Shown in pieces: positions 1 through 5,552 of a stretch of 6,538 bases of DNA. Under the pieces are notes generated by a model. The model did not search any database, was not told the DNA's origin, and saw only the letters and a list, made by a program, of their open reading frames with translations. The position numbers were made by a program, and so were the translations under genes. The stretch covers positions 9,001-15,538 of the forward strand of contig MGOD01000016.1 of assembly GCA_001795245.1 (NCBI GenBank), given 5' to 3'. The stretch's first letter is position 1. Each line of letters starts with the position of its first letter. This DNA is from Chloroflexi bacterium RBG_16_70_13 (GTDB lineage: Bacteria; Chloroflexota; Limnocylindria; Limnocylindrales; CSP1-4).

Positions 1-383
1 TGAGCCTGCCGGGCTTCCGCCCGCATGCGGCCGTGCCTGAGGCCTGGCGCCGGGCCGATCTCGCGATCCAGGGCTCCCATCACGAAGGCCAGGGCGTGGC
101 TGTCCTCGAGGCCGCCATGGCCGGCGTCCCGACGGTTGGTACCGCCGTCGGGATCATCGCTGAGTTGGCTGCCCTCGATCCGCCGGCCGCGATCGCCGTC
201 CGGGTCGGCGACGCGGCGGCACTCGGCGACGCGATCGTGGCCCTCGCGCGGGATCCTGAGCGCCGCGCCGGCCTTGGCCGGGCAGCGCGCGCCTGGGCGG
301 AGGCCCGCGACGCCGACTGGACCGCGGCCGCGTTCGCTTCTGTCTACGCCGAGGTGACGGCGAGGCGCGGCTGGGACCGCTGA
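1..383 (+). CDS. Glycosyltransferase, GT4-like, C-terminal part (5' end outside window)
   Basis: This reading frame is open from the window edge (first complete codon at position 3) to a TGA at 381-383, giving 126 visible residues. It looks like the C-terminal half of a GT-B fold glycosyltransferase of the GT4 type, an enzyme that transfers a sugar from a nucleotide-sugar donor to an acceptor such as a lipid or polysaccharide. The main support is an E-x7-E signature (visible residues E28 and E36, in SHHEGQGVAVLEA) followed by AGVPTVGTAVG, the usual donor-binding segment. After it comes the typical tail: a valine-rich strand, 'GDAAALGDAIVALARDPE' and a final helix containing 'WTAAAFASVYAEV'. 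The acceptor-binding N-terminal domain is missing from the window, so the substrate cannot be named. The 3' end faces the acetyltransferase gene tail to tail and is overlapped antisense by its extended frame. The family call is fairly sure; the specificity is unknown. Confidence 0.82.
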   Translation, partial: SLPGFRPHAAVPEAWRRADLAIQGSHHEGQGVAVLEAAMAGVPTVGTAVGIIAELAALDPPAAIAVRVGDAAALGDAIVALARDPERRAGLGRAARAWAEARDADWTAAAFASVYAEVTARRGWDR

Positions 384-1659
384 CGGACGGACCTCCCGCC
401 GTGTCCGGCGAGGGCGCTCCGAAGAAGGTATGGCAACGCGGCGGATCGAGCGTCCGAAGGAGCGCGTCGGCCTCGGCAAGGGCACCCGGTCGATGCTCCT
501 CGAAGCCGCGGGGCAGGACCGCCTGCCGGAGGGCCGTGCCACCCAGGTACGCGGCCCCGAGCGCGTCCGCGTGGAGGGTCAGGTCGGGCGCGCGGGTCGT
601 GGTAGCGCAGGCAGCGCCGTCTGGGCCGGCCTCGAGGTGGATCCGGGTCCGGCCGGGTCCGGGCTCCGGGTCGACGACCTCGATGACGACGTCGCCGCTC
701 CGCTCGTAGGCGCGGGCCGCGAGCGCCGCCGGGACGTCGAGGAGGCTGACCCACAGCCCGTCGCCAACGCCCTCGAGCCGGAGCGCGCGAGCGTTCGTGA
801 GGATCCACGGCAGGCGCTCGAACGGCGAGCGCCGCTCGGCCTGGACCATGGCCACGAGGTCGAGGTCGGCCACGAACCGCCAGAGGGCGTCGTAGGCCTC
901 GTCGGTGAGGGCGATGAGGTCGTCGACCTTGACGATCGAGCGCGGCTGGCCGTGCTCCCACTTCTGATCGGCCCCGTACTGGACGTAGCCGTCGGGTGTA
1001 CCGGCGGCGTCGCGATGGATCGCGACCCAGCCCTTCCAGGGTGGGCTCCAGCCAATCTCGATGAGCCCGAGCGCGGTGCTGAACGAGTGGTCTCGCCGCC
1101 GGATCTGGCCGACCCCCGCCCGGCGGAACCGGTCGTACACGTTACGGATCAGCTGGACCGTCGCGTCCTCGATCGGCGCGAGGGTCACCCCGCCCGCGCC
1201 GGCGGCCTCGACGAAGCCGGTCGAGCGGGTGTCGAGCGTCAGGTCGCACTCGGTCACACCGACGCCGTAGCCGAAGCGCCCGTAGATGGAGGCCTCGGAC
1301 GCGTACAGCAGCCCGAGGCTCTCGCCGCGCGCCCGGGCCGCTTCGTGCTCGGCCGCGATCATCCGGCGGAGGAGACCGCGGCGTCGGTGGCTGGGCAGGA
1401 CCGTGACCCCGGCGACCGCGGACGCCGGGACGAGCGCCCCGCCCGGGACGGTGATCTCGGTCGCCCACGATCGGAGGGTTCCCACGACGCGACCGTCGAA
1501 CGCGCCCCAGGTCCGCTCGAAGTCGTAGTACGGACCGAGATTCTCGGCGATCCGGCCGACGTCGGGACGGGCGAGGAAGGCCGTCGACATTGTCTCGAGC
1601 CAGGAGACGAGCCCCTCTGGGGTGATCCGGCGGACGTCGACATCGATCGGGGAGGACAT
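154..1659 (-). CDS. Eis-like GNAT N-acetyltransferase with SCP2-like C-terminal domain (frame runs past expected stop)
   Basis: The protein resembles the Eis family: an N-terminal GNAT domain, a second GNAT-like domain and a C-terminal sterol-carrier-like domain. Eis proteins acetylate amines such as aminoglycosides and lysines using acetyl-CoA in the cytoplasm. Residues 85-100 (VTVLPSHRRRGLLRRM) form the acetyl-CoA pyrophosphate-binding signature. Residues 121-132 (SEASIYGRFGYG) are the Eis hallmark, with Tyr126 in the position of the mycobacterial Eis general acid. The family's conserved end, ADALLRT...PPRCHTFF, finishes at residue 413 (base 421). No stop follows: the frame continues for 88 Arg/Pro/Ser-rich residues to a stop at 154-156, for 501 residues in total. 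This tail lies antisense to the glycosyltransferase gene, looks like a shadow translation, and would block the free C-terminal carboxylate that Eis enzymes use. The working product is therefore probably residues 1-413. I chose ATG at 1659 because family similarity begins there; a TACCCT box sits 7 bases upstream and no Shine-Dalgarno is visible. The family is confident, the substrate unknown. Confidence 0.85.
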   Translation of the reverse strand: MSSPIDVDVRRITPEGLVSWLETMSTAFLARPDVGRIAENLGPYYDFERTWGAFDGRVVGTLRSWATEITVPGGALVPASAVAGVTVLPSHRRRGLLRRMIAAEHEAARARGESLGLLYASEASIYGRFGYGVGVTECDLTLDTRSTGFVEAAGAGGVTLAPIEDATVQLIRNVYDRFRRAGVGQIRRRDHSFSTALGLIEIGWSPPWKGWVAIHRDAAGTPDGYVQYGADQKWEHGQPRSIVKVDDLIALTDEAYDALWRFVADLDLVAMVQAERRSPFERLPWILTNARALRLEGVGDGLWVSLLDVPAALAARAYERSGDVVIEVVDPEPGPGRTRIHLEAGPDGAACATTTRAPDLTLHADALGAAYLGGTALRQAVLPRGFEEHRPGALAEADALLRTLDPPRCHTFFGAPSPDTAGGPSVSGPSRASPSPRRRQKRTRPRSSRRRGPPPRRALPGQGRRGAQDPARGPRSRRRVPPRRRPGRRSRPADRGQPTQR

Positions 1660-1666
1660 CCGGCGG

Positions 1667-1672
1667 AGGGTA
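1667..1672 (-). promoter_or_regulatory. Possible leaderless -10 box (TACCCT) for the acetyltransferase
   Basis: On the minus strand TACCCT (TANNNT pattern) ends exactly 7 bases before the ATG at 1659, and no Shine-Dalgarno sequence lies between. This geometry places transcription initiation at or next to the start codon, as in leaderless genes. No clear -35 box is seen at 16-18 bases. The same spacing occurs at the glycosylase gene (3713-3718), but TANNNT is a loose motif and chance is possible. Confidence 0.35.
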
Positions 1673-1740
1673 CACCCCGGCGGCGCCGGACCTCGGAGGG
1701 TTGCCAAGCCACCGGGTCTCAGGCGCCCGTGGCGGCCCTC

Positions 1741-2304
1741 GTGTGGCACGATGCCGCCGTGTTCGACCTCCTCGGCGACCCCTGGCGCCTGGCCGTCTCG
1801 CCGGTCGAGCTCGTCGCCCGCAGCCTCCTCGTCTACGCCGTCTTCCTCGTCGCGCTGCGGCTCTCGGGCAAGCGGGAGCTGGGCCAGTTCACGATTTTCG
1901 ACCTGGCCGCGGTGCTCCTCGCCGCAAACGCGCTGCAGCCGGCGATCACGGGGCCCGACGCCTCGCTGACCGGCGCGGCGATCATCGTGGCGACGCTCTT
2001 CCTCGCCAACCGGACCGTCGCCGTAGCCCGCCATCGGTACGCCTGGGTCCGCCGCATCCTCGACGTTCAGCCGACGACGCTCGCCGTCGACGGCGAGTGG
2101 CTCCGACCCGCCCTCGACCGCGAGGAGCTCGACGACGCCGACCTGTCAGCCGCCCTCCGCGAGCATGGCCTCGAGACGATCGACGAGGTCAGGCTCGCGG
2201 TCCTCGAGCACGACGGTTCGATCAGCGTCATCCCGCGCGCCGGCCCGAACGTGCGCCTGCACCGGGGTCCCCGCCGCTACCGATCGCGGGGGCCGTCGCG
2301 ATGA
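1741..2304 (+). CDS. DUF421 (YetF/YcaP-like) membrane protein
   Basis: A 187-residue DUF421-family protein. Members have a short N-terminal membrane domain and a small cytoplasmic C-terminal domain; the biochemical role is not established. The membrane part covers about residues 22-41 (VELVARSLLVYAVFLVALRL), 53-69 and 78-98. The signature SGKRELGQFTIFDL (42-55) follows the first span, then the family-typical AANALQPAITGPDASLTG. The cytoplasmic domain (about 103-165) shows the usual order: a 'PTTLAVDGEWL' strand, a helix with 'LDDADLSAALREHG', then IDEVRLAVLEHDGSISVIPR. I chose GTG at 1741 because it gives an N-terminus of Met-Trp-His-Asp, as I recall for related proteins. GTG at 1759 is a real alternative, with CACGAT six bases upstream resembling a weak leaderless -10. 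The gene overlaps the downstream Nudix gene by four bases (ATGA), implying coupled translation. It diverges from the acetyltransferase across an 81-bp gap. Confidence 0.85.
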   Translation: MWHDAAVFDLLGDPWRLAVSPVELVARSLLVYAVFLVALRLSGKRELGQFTIFDLAAVLLAANALQPAITGPDASLTGAAIIVATLFLANRTVAVARHRYAWVRRILDVQPTTLAVDGEWLRPALDREELDDADLSAALREHGLETIDEVRLAVLEHDGSISVIPRAGPNVRLHRGPRRYRSRGPSR

Positions 2305-2804
2305 GCCGGAAGGTCAGCGCCGGGATCCTCCTCTACCGCCGGCGAGAGGGGGTCCTGGAGGTGCTCCTCGCCCACCCCGGCGGGCCGTTCTTCGCCAACC
2401 GCGACGCCGGGCACTGGACGATCCCGAAGGGCGAGCCGAACGGGACGGACGAGCTCGTCGCGGCCGCGGCACGCGAGTTCGAGGAGGAGACCGGGCACGC
2501 GCTTGGCGCGGTCGCCCGCGACCCGGCGGCGGCGCCGCTCGACCTGGGATTCGTCACCCAGGCGAGTGGGAAGCAGGTCCATTGCTGGGCCGTCGAGGGC
2601 GAGCTGGACCCCGCGACCTCGACCTCGAACACGTTCGAGATGCCCTGGCCGCCGGGCAGCACCCACCTCCGGACGTTTCCCGAGATCGACCGCGTCGCAT
2701 GGTTCGCGATCGACGAGGCGCGGCGCCGGGCGAACCCGTCGCAGGCCGAGCTCATCGAGCGCCTGGTCGAACGCGTCACGGCCCGGGCCGCTCGGCCGGG
2801 GTAG
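2301..2804 (+). CDS. Nudix hydrolase, COG4119-like
   Basis: A 167-residue Nudix pyrophosphohydrolase. The family hydrolyses nucleoside diphosphates linked to another group, using divalent metal ions in the cytoplasm. The N-terminus (SAGILLYRRREGVLEVLLAHPGGPFF, quoted here in outline as residues 6-31) and HWTIPKGE (38-45) match the subgroup of predicted NTP pyrophosphohydrolases. The Nudix box spans residues 44-66: Gly44, then Asp50 where the consensus has Glu, then REFEEETG (58-65) with the metal-binding Glu62 and Glu63. Downstream, 'SNTFEMPWPPGS' and 'FPEIDRVAWFAIDEARR' are also typical of the subgroup. ATG at 2301 overlaps the TGA of the DUF421 gene, so translation is probably coupled; a G-rich stretch (2288-2292) is a weak ribosome binding site. 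The exact substrate cannot be read from the sequence. The gene is convergent with the membrane protein gene, 21 bases away. Confidence 0.92.
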   Translation: MSRKVSAGILLYRRREGVLEVLLAHPGGPFFANRDAGHWTIPKGEPNGTDELVAAAAREFEEETGHALGAVARDPAAAPLDLGFVTQASGKQVHCWAVEGELDPATSTSNTFEMPWPPGSTHLRTFPEIDRVAWFAIDEARRRANPSQAELIERLVERVTARAARPG

Positions 2805-2809
2805 CCCCG
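2797..2809. terminator. Weak GC hairpin at convergent gene ends
   Basis: CGGGG-TAG-CCCCG forms a 5-bp stem with a 3-base loop that contains the stop codon of the Nudix gene. It lies next to the convergent end of the membrane protein gene (stop at 2826-2828). There is no T-tract on either side, so it is not a standard intrinsic terminator. In such GC-rich DNA a stem this short can arise by chance. Confidence 0.2.
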
Positions 2810-2825
2810 CGCGAGGCGTGGCGAC

Positions 2826-3608
2826 TCAGATGGCCAGGATCCGCGCCACGTCGTCGACGACGCGGACGGTACCGAGGCCCACGGCGGCGATGAGGCCGAG
2901 CCGGCCCACCGCCATCAGGGCCGCCGGGGCCTCAGTCCGTCCGGTCGCGACGCGGATCGCCCAGCTCGCGGCCGTCGTGCCACCGACGGCGAGGAGCGCC
3001 CACCCGATCGCGCTCGGCGGGTTGAGGCAGCCGCAGGTCTCGGACGAGAGGTAGAAGCCGACGGCGAGCGGGAGGAAGAGGAGCCCGAACAGGGTGACGA
3101 CGCCGTAGATCAACCCGAGCGGTAGAGGATCGCGAGGGCGGGGTAACCGTCGCTCGAGCCGGGCATCGAGCCACGCGATCGCCAGGCCGACGAGCGCGAC
3201 CAGCCCGATGAGCATCGCCAGGATGGGGACGTCGGCATCGAGAATCCGGAAATCGGGGTTGTCGGGCTGCACGAGGAGCGGCGTCGCAATCGCGGTCGCG
3301 GCGATCGTTGCCGCGGGGAGCCGCCACCGGCCGCGCGGAAGCCATGGCGAGACGACGATCCAGACGATCCCGGCGAGGACGCCGACGAACAACCCGTTGA
3401 TGATGATCAGGAACGAGCTGCCGCTGAGGGTGATCGCGCCGACGAGCTCGCCGTTGTCGGTCCGGGCGCCGGTCGCCTGCGGGTTCAGGGCCGCCGCCGC
3501 CCGCATGAGGAGCCGGCCGCCGACCCCGGCAACGAGGATACCGACGATCGCGCCGGCGAGACCACCGGCCGTGATCCGGCGCAGGACGTCGACGAACCGG
3601 ATGGCCAC
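2826..3608 (-). CDS. Uncharacterised polytopic membrane protein (about 7 spans)
   Basis: I do not recognise a named family for this 260-residue protein. It is strongly hydrophobic, with likely membrane segments near residues 12-31, 64-86, 99-113, 127-147, 163-187, 199-220 and 231-250. Segments that look conserved rather than random are GVGGRLLMRAAAALNP (28-43), the polar 'TDNGELVG' (50-57), 'QPDNPDFRILDADVP' (114-128) between spans, and a loop with a Cys-Gly-Cys pair (192-194) before 'LNPPSAIGW'. The charged RLERRLPRPRD stretch (150-160) suggests a cytoplasmic loop. I recall similar unnamed proteins in terrestrial Chloroflexota but cannot confirm this here. GTG at 3608 is well supported as the start: GGAGGGAG lies 7 bases upstream and a good promoter precedes that. 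The gene is transcribed alone, divergent from the glycosylase and convergent with the Nudix gene. The coding call is sure; the function is unknown. Confidence 0.8.
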   Translation of the reverse strand: MAIRFVDVLRRITAGGLAGAIVGILVAGVGGRLLMRAAAALNPQATGARTDNGELVGAITLSGSSFLIIINGLFVGVLAGIVWIVVSPWLPRGRWRLPAATIAATAIATPLLVQPDNPDFRILDADVPILAMLIGLVALVGLAIAWLDARLERRLPRPRDPLPLGLIYGVVTLFGLLFLPLAVGFYLSSETCGCLNPPSAIGWALLAVGGTTAASWAIRVATGRTEAPAALMAVGRLGLIAAVGLGTVRVVDDVARILAI

Positions 3609-3615
3609 CGATCTA

Positions 3616-3623
3616 CTCCCTCC
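3616..3623 (-). promoter_or_regulatory. Ribosome binding site fixing the GTG start of the membrane protein
   Basis: On the minus strand GGAGGGAG lies 7 bases upstream of GTG at 3608. This argues against the longer in-frame extension from ATG codons further upstream, which would place the promoter inside the coding region. Confidence 0.7.
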
Positions 3624-3644
3624 ATCCCCGGAACGCCGAGCCCA

Positions 3645-3672
3645 ACTATATCGCGTCACGTAATAGAAGCAA
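3645..3672 (-). promoter_or_regulatory. Sigma-70-type promoter for the membrane protein gene
   Basis: On the minus strand TTGCTT (3672-3667) and TATAGT (3650-3645, five of six consensus bases) are separated by 16 bases. Transcription would start near 3638, giving a leader of about 30 bases that contains the ribosome binding site. This stretch is clearly richer in A/T than its surroundings. One arm of the outer inverted repeat (3655-3660) lies inside the spacer, where a bound regulator could block or tune transcription. Confidence 0.6.
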
Positions 3673-3699
3673 GCACCGAAAAAGGTGCCAGCCCGTGAC
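3655..3699. repeat. Nested inverted repeats in the divergent control region
   Basis: The outer arms are GTCACG (3655-3660) and CGTGAC (3694-3699), a perfect 6-bp inverted repeat. Inside them GCACC (3673-3677) and GGTGC (3684-3688) form a 5-bp hairpin around the loop GAAAAA. The two repeats are not centred on the same point, so a joint fold would have an asymmetric internal loop. The region lies between divergent genes and overlaps the minus-strand promoter, so it could be an operator or a structured element. Chance is not excluded for arms this short. Confidence 0.4.
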
Positions 3700-3712
3700 A
3701 TCATTCCGCCGC

Positions 3713-3718
3713 TACCAT
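3713..3718 (+). promoter_or_regulatory. Possible leaderless -10 box (TACCAT) for the glycosylase gene
   Basis: TACCAT ends 7 bases before GTG at 3726, with no Shine-Dalgarno sequence in between. GTGACA at 3695-3700 resembles a -35 box, but the 12-base spacing is too short for a standard promoter. The spacing to the start codon matches that of the acetyltransferase gene. Confidence 0.4.
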
Positions 3719-3725
3719 CGCCTGC

Positions 3726-5015
3726 GTGCCCGACTCCCCTCCCCGCGTGGACCGCGCCGTCGCGCGCCGGTTCCTCGTCCTGCGCCACCTCCTCGCCCCG
3801 CCGCGCGCCATGCGGGCGGAGCCGGAGAGCGTGCTCCGGGTCATGGACCGCCTGGGCTCGCTCCAGTTCGACCCGCTCGAGATCGCCGGCCGCAACCACG
3901 ACCTCGTGCTGCTGGCCCGGATCGCCGGCTATCGCCGCGAGTGGACGGACCATTGGCTGTACGAGGATCGCCGCCTCTACGAGACGTATAACAAGGGCCT
4001 CTCGATCGTCCCGGTCGCCGAGCTGCCGTGGTTCCGCCTGACCTGGGACCAGAACCACGCGGAGCACACCGGCGGGGCTTTCGACGAGCACGCCCCGCTC
4101 GTCGAGGAGCTGCTGGCGCGGATCCGCGAGGGCGGGGCGCTCCTGCCCCGGGATGTGGGCCCGCGGGCCGCCATCGACTGGTACTGGCGCCCGACGAACC
4201 AGGTCCGGGCGATCCTCGAAGCCCTCGCCGAGGCCGGGGTCCTCGGCATCGCCCGGCGCCAGGGCAACCTCCGGATCTATGACCTCGCCGAGCGTCTCTT
4301 CCCCGCTGAGCTCCTCGCCGACAGCCGGCCCGAGTGGGAGCAACGCCGTCACCGGCTCCTGTCGCGCTACCGCGGCGGCGGGCTGCTCGGGACGGGCGGC
4401 CAGGCGGAGCTGTGGTACGGGACCGCCGCCGGCACGAGCGGACAGCTCGCGGCGCGGACCGCGTCGGAGCGGAGCGCCCTCCGGGGCGAGCTCGTGGAGC
4501 GCGGCGACCTGATCCCCGTGACCGTCGAGGGGTTCAAGAGCCAGCGCTTCGTCGTCGGGACGGAGCTGAAGCTCCTCGAGAAGGCGGAGCGCGAGGTCGC
4601 GGCCGGTGGGCCACCGGGCGGCGTCGATCCGGGCGTAGCGTTCCTCGCGCCCCTCGACCCGTTCTGCTGGGATCGGGACCTCCTGCGCCGGCTCTTCGAC
4701 TTCGACTACGTGTGGGAGGTCTACGTCCCCGCCGCGAAGCGGCGCTGGGGCTACTACGTCCTGCCGATCCTCTACGGCGACCGGCTGGTCGGTCGGATCG
4801 AGCCGCGAATCGAACGACGGGCGCGGACGCTCAGGGTCGTCGGCATGTGGTGGGAGGACGGCTTCGACCCCCTAGCCGAGGACGGCTTCGCGCCGGCCTT
4901 CGCGGCGGCGGTCGCGGCGCACCGCGACTTCGGCGGCATGACCCGGGTTGTCTTCCCGCGGACCATGCGCCATCGACCGTTCCTGACCGAGGTTCGGGCG
5001 ATCCTGGGGCGCTGA
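3726..5015 (+). CDS. YcaQ/AlkX-like DNA glycosylase (HTH_42 winged-helix family)
   Basis: A 429-residue member of the HTH_42 family, which includes E. coli YcaQ (AlkX) and Streptomyces AlkZ. These glycosylases remove bulky or crosslinked alkylated bases and unhook interstrand crosslinks. The N-terminal helices (residues 10-25) lead into LGSLQFDPLEIAGRNHDLVL (43-62). Gln47-Phe-Asp49 gives the Gln-hydrophobic-Asp motif of the YcaQ/AlkX branch, as opposed to the Gln-hydrophobic-Gln of AlkZ self-resistance enzymes. Winged-helix segments follow, including a helix around 'NQVRAILEALAEAGVLGIARRQG'. The C-terminal block from about residue 306 (FLAPLDPFCWDR, then FDFDYVWEVYVPAAKRRWGY, GYYVLPILYGDRLVGRIEP) is diagnostic of the family. 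Length is close to that of YcaQ (about 410). GTG at 3726 keeps the conserved N-terminal helix, which a start at ATG 3810 would lose. The gene diverges from the membrane protein gene and appears to be transcribed alone. The natural lesion substrate cannot be inferred. Confidence 0.9.
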   Translation: MPDSPPRVDRAVARRFLVLRHLLAPPRAMRAEPESVLRVMDRLGSLQFDPLEIAGRNHDLVLLARIAGYRREWTDHWLYEDRRLYETYNKGLSIVPVAELPWFRLTWDQNHAEHTGGAFDEHAPLVEELLARIREGGALLPRDVGPRAAIDWYWRPTNQVRAILEALAEAGVLGIARRQGNLRIYDLAERLFPAELLADSRPEWEQRRHRLLSRYRGGGLLGTGGQAELWYGTAAGTSGQLAARTASERSALRGELVERGDLIPVTVEGFKSQRFVVGTELKLLEKAEREVAAGGPPGGVDPGVAFLAPLDPFCWDRDLLRRLFDFDYVWEVYVPAAKRRWGYYVLPILYGDRLVGRIEPRIERRARTLRVVGMWWEDGFDPLAEDGFAPAFAAAVAAHRDFGGMTRVVFPRTMRHRPFLTEVRAILGR

Positions 5016-5093
5016 CCGGGGCCGGACCCTGCGGCGGCGAGGTGTGCGGGTCCGTGCGACGATGACGAGGCTTCGACATCGACGCCAGCACCC

Positions 5094-5099
5094 AGGAGG
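5094..5099 (+). promoter_or_regulatory. Strong ribosome binding site for the OsmC gene
   Basis: AGGAGG lies 6 bases before ATG at 5106. It is the most consensus-like ribosome binding site on the + strand of this window, fixes the start and suggests efficient translation. The 90 bp between the glycosylase stop and this start leaves room for a separate promoter, but none stands out. Confidence 0.75.
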
Positions 5100-5105
5100 A
5101 GTCCC

Positions 5106-5552
5106 ATGGCCGAGATCCGCCACGCGATCGTCACCTGGTCGGGCGACCTGCAGTCGGGCGCCGGCACGATCGACTACGTGTCCAGCGGCGCCTTCTCGCG
5201 GATGCCCGTCTCGTGGGCCTCGCGGACGAGTGCCCACAACGGCCGGACGTCGCCCGAGGAGCTCCTCGCGGCCGCCCACGCCAGCTGCTTCTCGATGGCC
5301 TTCTCGTCGCGCCTCGCCAAGAACGGCACGCCGCCGACGAAGCTCAGCGTCCGGGCCGAGGTCATCTTCGACAACGCCAGCGGCGGCTGGAAGGTCGAGA
5401 AGAGCCACCTCAAGGTCGAGGGCGTGGTCCCGGGCATCGATGCCGCGACGTTCGCCACGATCGCCGACGACGCCAGGGACAACTGCCCGATCTCGGTCGC
5501 CCTCAAGGGCAACGTCGAGCTCTCGGTCGACGCGACGCTCGCGGTCTCGTAG
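5106..5552 (+). CDS. OsmC-family peroxiredoxin
   Basis: A 148-residue protein of the OsmC/Ohr superfamily, cytoplasmic dimeric thiol peroxidases that reduce organic hydroperoxides with electrons from a dithiol donor. It belongs to the OsmC branch: residues 48-66 read TSPEELLAAAHASCFSMAF, holding the conserved Glu residues (51-52) and the peroxidatic Cys61. The second catalytic cysteine is Cys127 in DNCPIS. The spacing of the pair (66 residues) matches E. coli OsmC. The N-terminal strand (HAIVTWSGDLQSGAGTI, 6-22), the central strand-helix 'LSVRAEVIFD' and 'GIDAATFATIADDA' complete the fold. The length is normal and nothing looks truncated. The start has a strong Shine-Dalgarno site. The gene lies downstream of the glycosylase on the same strand, but the 90-bp gap and own ribosome binding site suggest an independent unit. 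Confidence 0.93.
   Translation: MAEIRHAIVTWSGDLQSGAGTIDYVSSGAFSRMPVSWASRTSAHNGRTSPEELLAAAHASCFSMAFSSRLAKNGTPPTKLSVRAEVIFDNASGGWKVEKSHLKVEGVVPGIDAATFATIADDARDNCPISVALKGNVELSVDATLAVS

Noticed and set aside
344..961. A 205-codon minus-strand frame with high Arg content
   Set aside because: It is an out-of-frame shadow of the acetyltransferase gene. A frameshift into it near the C-terminus was considered as an alternative gene end but is not needed, since similarity stays in the main frame up to FF.
1660..2034. N-terminal extension of the acetyltransferase up to 2034
   Set aside because: The extra 125 residues are charged and low in complexity, lie antisense to the DUF421 gene, and family similarity begins at the ATG at 1659.
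430..2304. A 624-codon open frame on the + strand running antisense through the acetyltransferase gene and into the DUF421 gene
   Set aside because: Only the last 187 codons (from 1741) show family similarity. The rest is an acidic, arginine-rich shadow of the minus-strand acetyltransferase gene, produced by high GC content.
3609..4352. N-terminal extension of the unknown membrane protein up to 4352, or to ATG codons near 3705
   Set aside because: A clear promoter and Shine-Dalgarno site lie inside the extension, immediately before GTG 3608, and the distal part is antisense to the glycosylase gene.
4334..5065. A 243-codon + strand frame within the glycosylase gene
   Set aside because: Arg/Gly/Pro-rich shadow in another frame; the glycosylase frame carries all conserved motifs.
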